Source: an uncultured Oscillospiraceae bacterium
GTDB taxonomy: Bacteria > Bacillota > Clostridia > Oscillospirales > Oscillospiraceae
DNA: 10,951 bases
NCBI GenBank assembly: GCA_905233785.1
Contig: CAJOCV010000050.1
Span: 1 to 10,951, forward strand
Reading direction: 5' to 3'
The position numbers and the translations under genes are program-made. A model generated the notes under the pieces. The model saw only the letters and a list, made by a program, of their open reading frames with translations, did no database searches and was not told where the DNA came from. This document shows positions 1 through 5,930 of this stretch, piece by piece. Numbering within the stretch: position 1 is the stretch's first letter; the number at the start of each line of letters is the position of its first letter.

Positions 1-926
1 TCATGATCCCCTTCATCTACAAGTCCACCGACAACATGATGATCCAGATGCTCCGGCAGAAGGGCGCGGGCTACTCCGGTGCAAACGGGGACATTCAGAT
101 CTTCAACGACACGACGAAGGAGCTGCTCTACACCGTCGCCGAGCACGCGAAAACCGGCGCCTTCTCGACCTTCAAGATTTCCTCGTACCCTGCGAACTTC
201 TTAAACGCCGGTCAATGCCTTTTCGCGGTGGACTCCACGGCGGGCGCGACCTGGATGGGCTCGGACGCGCCGCTGCTCGACATCAGCGAGGATAAGCTCG
301 TGCGCTTCGAGACCGCGGTGTACCCCGTTCCCCAGTTTGACCCGGCGCATCCCGTCATGATTTCTCAAGGCCCCTCGCTCTGTATATTCAACAAGCAGGA
401 CCCCCAGGTGGTGCTGGCCTCCTGGCTGTTTACGCAGTTTCTGCTGACAAACGAGGTGCAGATCGCTTACGCTGAGACCGAGGGCTACACGCCCGTCACC
501 GCCAAGGCGCAGCAGAGCGCGCAATATCAGGACTATCTCGCGCGCGCCGGGGAGGACAATGAGGAGCACTACTCCGTCAAAATCGCGGCGACCAAGCTGC
601 TGCTGGAGAATACCGCCAACACCTTCACCACACCCGTCTTCAACGGCTCCGCCTCCCTGCGCGACGCCGCGGGGCAGATGATCGAGGACGTGACCAAGTC
701 GGTTCGCCGCAAGCAGACCGTGGACGAGGCGTATATGCAGCAGCTCTTCTCCGACGTAAGCTCTCTCTACCGTCTGGATCAGCTCAGCGCCGCCGGCGCG
801 GGCGGTCCGGCTGACCTCGGCCCTCTGCCGCAGACGGCGGTGATCCTCCTCTCGTCGCTTGTGATCGCCTGGCTGCTGATCGGCATTTTCGCCGCAGTCG
901 GGGCGATACGCAAACGGAAACGGTGA
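1..926 (+). CDS. Extracellular solute-binding protein, C-terminal part (5' end outside window)
   Basis: The frame is open from the first bases, and the first in-frame ATG (position 3) lies mid-domain, so the gene begins upstream. The 307 visible residues resemble the C-terminal lobe of family 1 (UgpB-like) ABC transporter binding proteins: FIYKSTDN, then a ligand-cleft stretch (SSYPANFLNAGQCLFAVDST), a VYPVPQ strand, and the late helices around ASWLFTQFLLTNEVQIAYAE, which match the usual 'swap-in' helix region of these proteins. Residues about 278-300 are a hydrophobic membrane segment followed by RKRKR, so the protein appears anchored at its C-terminus with a short basic cytoplasmic tail. 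This differs from the usual N-terminal lipid anchor, though the N-terminus is not visible. The ligand cannot be told; the family handles mostly sugars and polyols. It is the last gene before a strong terminator. Family call is fairly sure; the anchor is inferred from hydropathy read by eye. Confidence 0.8.
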   Translation, partial: MIPFIYKSTDNMMIQMLRQKGAGYSGANGDIQIFNDTTKELLYTVAEHAKTGAFSTFKISSYPANFLNAGQCLFAVDSTAGATWMGSDAPLLDISEDKLVRFETAVYPVPQFDPAHPVMISQGPSLCIFNKQDPQVVLASWLFTQFLLTNEVQIAYAETEGYTPVTAKAQQSAQYQDYLARAGEDNEEHYSVKIAATKLLLENTANTFTTPVFNGSASLRDAAGQMIEDVTKSVRRKQTVDEAYMQQLFSDVSSLYRLDQLSAAGAGGPADLGPLPQTAVILLSSLVIAWLLIGIFAAVGAIRKRKR

Positions 927-950
927 AGAGCAAAACGCGCAGCTGTTATG

Positions 951-997
951 AAAAAGGGGCTGTGAAAAAACTTTCGTTTTTTCACAGCCCCTTTTTT
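951..997 (+). terminator. Strong intrinsic terminator with a 20-bp stem
   Basis: Positions 951-970 (AAAAAGGGGCTGTGAAAAAA) pair perfectly with 977-996 across a 6-base loop (CTTTCG), followed by a T-run. It lies 24 bp after the stop of the solute-binding protein gene. Because the arm ends are A and T runs, it could work on both strands. A second copy of the right arm (TTTTTTCACAGCCCC) sits at 1005-1019. Confidence 0.9.
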
Positions 998-1045
998 CAG
1001 GGACTTTTTTCACAGCCCCCATATATTCCTTTCCATGAGCATCGG

Positions 1046-1123
1046 GCGAATGACCCTTTGGGTCATTCGCTGCCAAACTTGTCGTTTGGCAGCGAAACCG
1101 ATCGAATCCTCGATCGATTTCGC
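1046..1123. repeat. Three consecutive palindromes (possible REP-like or structured element)
   Basis: Hairpin 1 is GCGAATGACCC (1046-1056), loop TTT, GGGTCATTCGC (1060-1070). Hairpin 2 is TGCCAAAC (1071-1078), a 5-base loop, GTTTGGCA (1084-1091). Hairpin 3 is GCGAAACCGATCGA (1092-1105), loop ATCC, TCGATCGATTTCGC (1110-1123), with one mismatch. The three stems abut with no spare bases, giving a cloverleaf-like fold, and hairpins 1 and 3 share GCGAA/TTCGC ends. It is not followed by a T-run, so it is not a simple terminator. Confidence 0.65.
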
Positions 1124-1468
1124 CATCCGATGGTCATTATAAACTCCGACCCGTCAAAGGCGTTGCGTTCACAGGGAAAGCGGAGCATGGGCAGAGCCCG
1201 TTTCAGCAATCCATCTTCTCTTGTCACGCTCCCGCCTCCCATCGTGTCTATCGTAGCGTGGTTTTCTCGGTTTTACAATGCTTTTTATGAGAGATAGCTC
1301 AGTCAAACAGCAACGCTCGAGAAGCGATTCTTCTGAATGCTCAGCCTTTTGGGTTTCTATCCGAGTTCTCGTCATACCCCTTCCCGCGGGTGACGACACC
1401 GCTGCGCGATCTATTGAATACCGTATCCGTATCAGATAAGTATTATATTAACGACCTGTCACAAAGCC
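1124..1468. other. Intergenic stretch without a convincing gene
   Basis: Short open frames cross this stretch on both strands, but none has a Shine-Dalgarno site or a recognisable protein motif. The 76-codon minus-strand frame at 1169-1399 is very rich in Arg and Lys and is probably chance. No RNA gene was recognised. The promoter of the next gene lies at its right edge. Confidence 0.5.
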
Positions 1469-1496
1469 TTGCTTTTCCGGAGAAATCGGATATAAT
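1469..1496 (+). promoter_or_regulatory. Sigma-A-type promoter for the lipoprotein gene
   Basis: A perfect -10 TATAAT sits at 1491-1496 with a weak -35 (TTGCTT, 1469-1474) 16 bp upstream. Transcription would start near 1503, giving a leader of about 35 bases before the Shine-Dalgarno AGGGAGG (1525-1531) and ATG at 1538. Confidence 0.65.
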
Positions 1497-1537
1497 ATTT
1501 CTTGTCCAAAATCAAACTTTTAACAGGGAGGACTATC

Positions 1538-2362
1538 ATGAAAAAGTACTTCGCACTGCTTCTGGCGCTGAGCATGGGCTTTGCGCTGTGCGCCTGCGGT
1601 CAAGCCGCCGCTCCCGCTGCCACCGAAGCCCCCGTCATTGAGGAACCCGCCGCCACCGAAGCCCCCGTCGTTGAGGAACCCGCCGCCACCGAAGCCCCCG
1701 TCGTTGAGGAACCTGCCGCTGTTGAGGCCGCTGTGATGAGCTACGCCGACTATGCTGCAGCCGCTGTGGATACGGAGGTCGTCATCGAGTGCTATGTGCA
1801 GGCCAAGCAGAGCTGGTGGGACAACAAGGTCAGCGTCTACGCCGCCGATGAGGACGGGGCCTACTTCCTATATGATATGGCCTGCTCCGAGGAGGACAAT
1901 GAGAAGCTGGTTCCCGGCCAGAAGATCCGTGTGCATGGCTTTAAGGGCGAGTGGGCCGGTGAGGTTGAGGTTGTGGACGCAAGCTTTGAGTTTGTCGATG
2001 GTGAAAGCTATATTGCTGAGGCGCTGGACATCGCTCCCCTGCTCGGCACTGACGAGCTGGCCGCTCACATGAACCGCTTCATCTCCGTCTCTGATGCCGT
2101 GGTCACCGACAAGGGCGACGGCGCCGCCTTCTTCTACAACTGGGATAACTCCGGCGAGGACGGCAACTCCGACCTCTACTTCGATCTCGAGATCAACGGC
2201 GCTGTATACACCTTCGTGGTGCGCCGCTATCTGACCGCTCCCGGCAGCGAGGTCTATGAGGCCGTCAAGAATCTCAAGGTCGGCGACACCGTGGACGTCG
2301 AGGGCTTCCTTTACTGGTATGAAGGCCCCCAGCCCCACATCAGCTCCATCGTTGTCAAATGA
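1538..2362 (+). CDS. Lipoprotein with tandem Glu/Pro/Ala repeats and probable OB-like domains
   Basis: A 274-residue protein starting at 1538, chosen because AGGGAGG lies 6 bases upstream and the signal peptide starts there. Residues 1-19 are a lipoprotein signal (MKKYFALLLALSMGFALCA) with lipobox LCAC and lipidated Cys20, so it should be tethered on the outer face of the membrane. Residues 27-59 are three copies of an 11-residue unit (AATEAPVVEEP), an acidic, proline-rich spacer reaching into the cell wall. The rest looks like two small beta-rich, OB-like modules: about 67-155, with TEVVIECYVQAKQSWWDNK and a G-x-K-I-x-V-x-G strand pattern, and about 156-274, ending VGDTVDVEGFLYWYEG. Similar acidic lipoproteins of unknown role occur in gut Clostridia (from memory). 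It is a single-gene unit between its own promoter and terminator. Function unknown; the OB assignment is inference from strand pattern. Confidence 0.85.
   Translation: MKKYFALLLALSMGFALCACGQAAAPAATEAPVIEEPAATEAPVVEEPAATEAPVVEEPAAVEAAVMSYADYAAAAVDTEVVIECYVQAKQSWWDNKVSVYAADEDGAYFLYDMACSEEDNEKLVPGQKIRVHGFKGEWAGEVEVVDASFEFVDGESYIAEALDIAPLLGTDELAAHMNRFISVSDAVVTDKGDGAAFFYNWDNSGEDGNSDLYFDLEINGAVYTFVVRRYLTAPGSEVYEAVKNLKVGDTVDVEGFLYWYEGPQPHISSIVVK
1616..1714 (+). repeat. Three 33-bp in-frame tandem repeats
   Basis: Units at 1616-1648, 1649-1681 and 1682-1714 encode AATEAPVIEEP, AATEAPVVEEP and AATEAPVVEEP. The DNA copies are nearly identical, so the array could gain or lose units by slippage, changing spacer length without shifting the frame. 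Confidence 0.9.
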
Positions 2363-2452
2363 TTGTAAACCGGGGCTGCGGGATCATTCTGCCCTGACCG
2401 AAGGGGCGTTTCCCGAATCTCCCGGCAACAACAATACTGTCCTTATGAATAG

Positions 2453-2500
2453 AACCTGGGCGACTTCGCATCGTTTTGCTGCGAAGTCGCCCAGGTTTTA
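2453..2500 (+). terminator. Intrinsic terminator, 18-bp perfect stem
   Basis: AACCTGGGCGACTTCGCA (2453-2470) pairs perfectly with TGCGAAGTCGCCCAGGTT (2480-2497) over a 9-base loop, followed by a short T-run. It lies 90 bp after the lipoprotein stop. The T-run is weak, so it may instead be a palindromic repeat acting as a barrier or 3'-end stabiliser. Confidence 0.65.
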
Positions 2501-2774
2501 TGATGACAACATAAAAAACCGTTACTCCGATTTTGATTCGGTATCGTACTATTTTTCAATCAGGCGCTGTGAATGATTTCCGAGGCAGATTTGCGTCGGC
2601 CAGGGTGTTTTTGAGGCGGCAAAGCTGCCTCAAAACGGATAGGAAGCTGTTTTTTACCTTGCGAGGCAAAACCTTCCCTCTCTGCGCTCCCCCGGGTATT
2701 GGGGCATACGGAGCAGTTACGTCAATCGTATCAATTGCCAGACGGGACGGAATCGTTACAGCAGGAGAATTCTA
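2501..2774. other. Convergent intergenic region with one hairpin
   Basis: This lies between the convergent lipoprotein and kinase genes. Apart from an inverted repeat TTTTGAGGC (2609-2617) / GCCTCAAAA (2627-2635), extendable inwards to a AAA loop, nothing recognisable was seen. Open frames here lack ribosome sites. No clear T-run terminator for the minus-strand kinase was found. Confidence 0.5.
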
Positions 2775-3830
2775 TCAGTCAAGAAAACGCTCCGAAAAAG
2801 CCTCCGGCGGCAGGCAGTCGGCAAAGCCGATCAGCAGATCATGGGTAGTAAACAGCTCACTCCCCGCCTCCCGCAGCATGCCCCGCGGCGGAAGGGACTT
2901 GCTGAGCGTCACGCGCACCGACGTCCCCTTCCCGGGGCGGCTCTCCAAAAGCAACGTTCCGCCGTGCAGCTGCGCCACGCCTCTTGCCACACTCAGCCCC
3001 AGGCCGGGACCGCGTCCCATCTGATGTGCGTCGAAGCCATAGCGGTAACGGTCGAAGGTCTTGTGCAGCTGCTCATATGGGATGCCGCAGCCGTCGTCGC
3101 TGACCGAAAGCATTACGCGGCTGGGCGTCTCACTCAGACGCAGACGGATGTATGCGCAGTCTGCGTGCATCATGCAGTTTTCCAAAAGATTGCTCAGCAT
3201 CAGCTTGACAAGAGTCGGATCGACGACGATTTTTTTCGTGCACTCGATCACGGTATCAATCGTCACCTGCGGAAAAAAGGGCGCAAGGGCTTCCGCCGCG
3301 CCGCTGCATAGGCCGCCCAGGTCAAGTGCGCAGAGGTTCAGGGCGTTCTCCCCCTCCATGAGTTCCAGTACGAAGCCCGCGTTCTCCACCTGCCGCATGA
3401 GCCGGAAATAACACTGGGTCAGTGAGGCGGCATCCCGGAGGAGCACCGCGTCCCCTCGCTTTTCCGCCGCGAGGCGCATCGACTCTGTGACAATGCCCAT
3501 GTTCATCAGGGAACTGCGCATACTGAAAAGCATAGGGTCGTTCATCACGGCAGGGTCAGTCCGTTCATGTGAGAGGAAGATCAGATAGCCCTTATCCAGC
3601 TTGGAAAAGCGCGCTGTGCAGCGCTTTGCGCCGAGCGCGAAATCCGTGATAAAGCCGCTGGACTGCACGCCGTTGAGCTCGTCGCCGAAAATCTCCCGTA
3701 CCGTCCGACCGACGCAGGAGTCGCCCAGAAGCGCGCAGGCGGCGCTGTTTGCGTACTGGATCACGCTGCCCCGTGTGCACAGAACCGCCTCACCGGAGAG
3801 GGAGAGAATATTGAAAGCGTTTTGAAGCAT
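2775..3830 (-). CDS. Orphan PAS-HATPase sensor kinase-like protein lacking an obvious phospho-accepting His
   Basis: A 351-residue soluble protein. The start at 3830 is preceded by AAGGAAGGG, and the upstream ATG or TTG choices fall in the promoter, which sits at 3880-3908. Residues about 5-86 look like a PAS sensor domain. About 98-150 is helical, where a DHp dimerisation domain is expected; the H-box-like stretch FSMRSSLMNMG has Phe102 where the His should be. About 195-310 is a complete GHKL ATP-binding domain: N-box NLLENCMMHA (214-223), G1 DDGCGI (245-250), F-box FDRYRYG, and G2 GRGPGLGLS (272-280). A 40-residue tail follows. There is no membrane segment, so it should be cytoplasmic, and no response regulator lies beside it. 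It may be a histidine kinase using another residue, an ATP-binding regulator, or an anti-sigma-like kinase. ATPase domain certain; catalytic status uncertain. Confidence 0.85.
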   Translation of the reverse strand: MLQNAFNILSLSGEAVLCTRGSVIQYANSAACALLGDSCVGRTVREIFGDELNGVQSSGFITDFALGAKRCTARFSKLDKGYLIFLSHERTDPAVMNDPMLFSMRSSLMNMGIVTESMRLAAEKRGDAVLLRDAASLTQCYFRLMRQVENAGFVLELMEGENALNLCALDLGGLCSGAAEALAPFFPQVTIDTVIECTKKIVVDPTLVKLMLSNLLENCMMHADCAYIRLRLSETPSRVMLSVSDDGCGIPYEQLHKTFDRYRYGFDAHQMGRGPGLGLSVARGVAQLHGGTLLLESRPGKGTSVRVTLSKSLPPRGMLREAGSELFTTHDLLIGFADCLPPEAFSERFLD

Positions 3831-3879
3831 GGCGCCCTTCCTTTCCGCCGGATCGCACCGGCTTCGCGTGATTGCCTTC

Positions 3880-3908
3880 ATTATAACAGAAACCGACAAA
3901 TTACACAA
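3880..3908 (-). promoter_or_regulatory. Promoter of the kinase-like gene
   Basis: Read on the minus strand, a perfect TATAAT (3885-3880) with TG-type extension lies 17 bp from TTGTGT (3908-3903). The start of transcription near 3873 leaves about 43 bases before ATG 3830. Just upstream, AGGCAA (3911-3916) and TTGCCT (3924-3929) form a dyad that could be an operator; a further AGGCAA lies at 3959-3964. Confidence 0.7.
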
Positions 3909-3982
3909 GAAGGCAAGAAATAATTGCCTGTTACTATAAAAAATTTCGGCATTTTTTTAGGCAAATTCCATAGAAAGAAATC

Positions 3983-4012
3983 TTGATTTTTACAGATAGT
4001 ATATGTTACAAT
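3983..4012 (+). promoter_or_regulatory. Extended -10 promoter of the GAPDH gene
   Basis: TACAAT (4007-4012) is preceded by TGT, an extended -10 signature, with TTGATT (3983-3988) 18 bp upstream. The predicted leader is about 80 bases and contains a short CTTCC/GGAAG dyad near 4038-4049 of doubtful meaning. Confidence 0.65.
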
Positions 4013-4099
4013 TGAGAAGCTGATAAGTGCGCAGGGGCTTCCTTGGAAGTCTTTGTCACAGCAATTCCTGTCATCATATTAAAATGGAGGATTCAACGA

Positions 4100-5128
4100 A
4101 TGATTAAAGTTGGTATCAATGGTTTCGGCCGCATCGGTTCCCTGGCTTTCCGCGCTGCCATCCAGTCTGACGACATTGAGGTTGTCGCCATCAGCGCTCC
4201 CGGTCATCCCGCTTCCCATGTCGCCTACTGCGTGAAGTACGATTCCGTCCACGGCCGCTTCAACGGCGAAGTCACCAGCAACGATGAGGACAGCACCATC
4301 ACCGTCAACGGCAAGGTCGTCAAGATCCTGTCCGACAAGACCTATCGTGACGCTTCCCTCCTGCCCTGGGGCGAGCTGGGTGTCGAGTACGTCCTCGAGT
4401 GCACCGGCGTGTACCTGACCAAGGAGAAGGCTCAGGCTCATATCGACGCCGGCGCCAAGGTCGTCATCATGTCCGGTCCCGCGAAGGACGATACCCCGAT
4501 GTTCGTCTGCGGCGTCAACCTCGACAAGTACACCCCCGATATGCAGTTTGTTTCCAACGCTTCCTGCACCACCAACTGCCTGGCTCCTCTGAGCAAGGTC
4601 ATCAACGACAACTTCGGCGTTGTCGAGGGTCTCATGACCACCGTTCACGCCTCCACCGCCACCCAGGCCATCGTTGACGGCTTCCCCAAGAAGAAGGATC
4701 TGCGCGGCGCCCGTTCCCTGTACAACAACATCATCCCCTCCTCCACCGGCGCTGCCAAGGCTGTCGGCAAGGTCATCCCCGAGCTCAACGGCAAGCTCAC
4801 CGGTATGTCCATGCGTATCCCCGCTCCGGACGTGTCCGTCGTTGACGTGACCTTCCGTCTCGAGAAGGCCGCCACCTACGCTGAGATCTGCGCCGCCGTC
4901 AAGGCTGCTGCCGAAGGCCCCATGAAGGGTGTTCTGGAGTACGTGGACGACGAGGTCGTCTCCTCCGACTTCCGTACCGACGCGCACACCTCCATTTTCG
5001 ACGCCAAGGCCGGCATCGCCCTGAACGAGCACTTTGTCAAGCTCGTCGCCTGGTACGACAACGAGTGGGGCTTCTCCAACAAGATGATCGACCTCACCCG
5101 CCACATCGACTCCGTCCGCAAGGCCTAA
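4100..5128 (+). CDS. gap: Glyceraldehyde-3-phosphate dehydrogenase, type I
   Basis: A 342-residue cytoplasmic enzyme of normal family length that converts glyceraldehyde 3-phosphate, phosphate and NAD(P)+ to 1,3-bisphosphoglycerate in glycolysis. The start at 4100 follows GGAGG (4086-4090). Diagnostic features are the nucleotide-binding GINGFGRIG (5-13), KYDSVHGRF (46-54), the catalytic motif SNASCTTNC with Cys156, the base His183 in TTVHAST, RGAR and IIPSSTGAAKAVGK, and a C-terminal WYDNEWGFSNKM. The position that usually reads N-D after the second Rossmann strand, and which prefers NAD, reads S32-A33 here (VVAISAPGHP). This suggests relaxed or NADP-leaning cofactor use (inference). Codon use is strongly biased to C-ending codons, as in highly expressed genes. 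It forms a single-gene unit with its own promoter and terminator. Family call is certain. Confidence 0.98.
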   Translation: MIKVGINGFGRIGSLAFRAAIQSDDIEVVAISAPGHPASHVAYCVKYDSVHGRFNGEVTSNDEDSTITVNGKVVKILSDKTYRDASLLPWGELGVEYVLECTGVYLTKEKAQAHIDAGAKVVIMSGPAKDDTPMFVCGVNLDKYTPDMQFVSNASCTTNCLAPLSKVINDNFGVVEGLMTTVHASTATQAIVDGFPKKKDLRGARSLYNNIIPSSTGAAKAVGKVIPELNGKLTGMSMRIPAPDVSVVDVTFRLEKAATYAEICAAVKAAAEGPMKGVLEYVDDEVVSSDFRTDAHTSIFDAKAGIALNEHFVKLVAWYDNEWGFSNKMIDLTRHIDSVRKA

Positions 5129-5150
5129 GTCGTTTCCCATTAACAAGAAG

Positions 5151-5180
5151 CTCCCCGGATCTTCATCCGGGGAGTTTTTC
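5151..5180 (+). terminator. Intrinsic terminator of the GAPDH gene
   Basis: CTCCCCGGAT (5151-5160), loop CTTC, ATCCGGGGAG (5165-5174), then TTTTT. It lies 22 bp after the stop codon. This is a textbook Rho-independent terminator. Confidence 0.95.
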
Positions 5181-5205
5181 TGTTCGTAAACCGATCACAC
5201 AAGCA

Positions 5206-5409
5206 TCATCCTATGCGCTCCGCATCCGCAAAATACCGATCCAGCGTCCATTTGACCGGGTTCGTGTCGATGTATTCCCAGATCATGCGATAGTCCGCGT
5301 CGCAGCGGATGACGTGCTCGTGAAAAGATTTTTGCCAAAGCCCTTCGCCAGCCCGCTTGGAAGCCCAGCGTTTCATCTGCCCAATCACAGTGCTGAGCGT
5401 AGGGGCAGC
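5206..5409 (-). pseudogene. C-terminal remnant of a REP-associated tyrosine transposase (RAYT, Y1_Tnp)
   Basis: About 67 codons ending at the TGA at 5208-5206 read as the RAYT C-terminus: PTLSTVIGQMKRWASKR, GLWQKSFHEHVIRCDADY, then IWEYIDTNPVKWTLDRYF. The W-Q-x-S-F-x-x-H-x-I-R and Y-I-x-x-N-P-x-x-W patterns are hallmarks of this IS200-like single-strand transposase family. The frame continues upstream to 5565, but there it reads through a palindromic repeat and promoter DNA, not transposase sequence. The N-terminal two thirds, with the HUH metal-binding motif, are missing, so it cannot be active. RAYTs mobilise or maintain REP palindromes, and a large palindrome lies directly at the break. 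It is convergent with the GAPDH gene. Confidence 0.75.
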
Positions 5410-5496
5410 TATGATGTCAAGACCCAGATAAGTGTAAACCATGTTGTTGCACAATGTGTAAACCATCTGGGTCTTGACACAATGCTCGTCCCTACG
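5398..5496. repeat. 99-bp imperfect palindrome (REP-like) truncating the transposase remnant
   Basis: The outer arms are CGTAGGG (5398-5404) and CCCTACG (5490-5496). The inner arms are a perfect 15-bp inverted repeat, TGTCAAGACCCAGAT (5415-5429) and ATCTGGGTCTTGACA (5465-5479). The central 35 bases contain a direct repeat TGTAAACCAT (5433-5442 and 5457-5466). The nested arms suggest a REP/BIME-type element or a miniature inverted-repeat element; a leftover end-pair of another insertion sequence is an alternative. Confidence 0.75.
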
Positions 5497-5532
5497 AACT
5501 ACCGGCCACTGACTACTTTTTATATTCCCATC

Positions 5533-5561
5533 TTGACAATATGAGTTAGATATGTTAAACT
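5533..5561 (+). promoter_or_regulatory. Strong promoter of the DUF2325-DUF3793-flavodoxin operon, with operator-like repeats
   Basis: A perfect TTGACA (5533-5538) lies 17 bp from TAAACT (5556-5561), with TG upstream of the -10. Over the -10 and downstream are two related 16-mers, GTTAGATATGTTAAAC (5545-5560) and GTTAGTTTTGTTTAAC (5569-5584), 13 of 16 identical. They also contain an inverted pair GTTAAAC / GTTTAAC. Their position suggests a repressor operator, for example of a metal regulator (inference). Confidence 0.75.
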
Positions 5562-5603
5562 CCATACAGTTAGTTTTGTTTAACCATTTGAAAGGAGCGG
5601 CAT

Positions 5604-5885
5604 ATGAGCGTAGTGATCGTCGGCGGCAACGAGTGTATGGAGCGGCGCTACAAGGAGCTTTGCGCGCAGTACCGCTGTGAGGCGAATGTGTTCACAAAGC
5701 CCCGGGGCGGACTCAAGGCCAAGCTTGGCCAGCCCGACCTGATGATTCTCTTTACCAACACCATGTCCCACAAGATGCTGGTCGGGGCGCTATGCGAGGT
5801 CAGGGGGCAGAACACCAAGGTGGAATACTGCCGCAGCGCTTCCCTTTCGGCGCTCAAGTCCGTTTTGGAGAAGCACGCCGGTTAA
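5604..5885 (+). CDS. DUF2325 domain protein
   Basis: A 93-residue cytoplasmic protein starting 6 bases after AAAGGAG (5591-5597). It matches the DUF2325 pattern: an opening beta strand with VGG (VVIVGGNE, residues 3-10), a YKELC helix, a second strand DLMILFTNTMSHKM (45-58), and a closing VEYCRSASLSAL (73-84). The fold is probably a small Rossmann-like alpha/beta unit. Five cysteines (11, 20, 25, 64, 76) could bind metal or form disulfides, but no function is established for the family. It is the first gene of a three-gene operon, followed after 45 bp by the DUF3793 gene. The association with DUF3793 and flavodoxin points to metal or redox adaptation by context only. Family call is good from recalled pattern; role unknown. 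Confidence 0.8.
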   Translation: MSVVIVGGNECMERRYKELCAQYRCEANVFTKPRGGLKAKLGQPDLMILFTNTMSHKMLVGALCEVRGQNTKVEYCRSASLSALKSVLEKHAG

Positions 5886-5930
5886 GAAAGCGCCAAGCGG
5901 GAGATACTTGAGATAAGGGGGGGATGCAAT

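Noticed and set aside
201..1076. 291-codon minus-strand frame over the first gene and its terminator
   Set aside because: Antisense to a clear coding region and reads through a terminator; His/Arg/Gly-rich shadow.
1290..1310. GAGATAGCTCAGT resembling a tRNA D-arm
   Set aside because: No matching acceptor stem, anticodon arm or T-loop (GTTCRA) around it.
1169..1399. 76-codon minus-strand frame in the gene-free stretch
   Set aside because: No Shine-Dalgarno, Arg/Lys-rich composition, no motif.
3831..3908. Upstream start of the kinase-like gene at 3908
   Set aside because: It lies within the -35 element of the gene's promoter and has no ribosome site; ATG 3830 has one.
4079..5146. 355-codon minus-strand open frame opposite the GAPDH gene
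   Set aside because: Low-complexity Gly/Val/Asp/Leu translation caused by C-ending codon bias of the real gene; no ribosome site or known motif.
5410..5565. N-terminal extension of the transposase frame to 5565
   Set aside because: It translates the palindrome and the operon promoter on the opposite strand and has no RAYT similarity.
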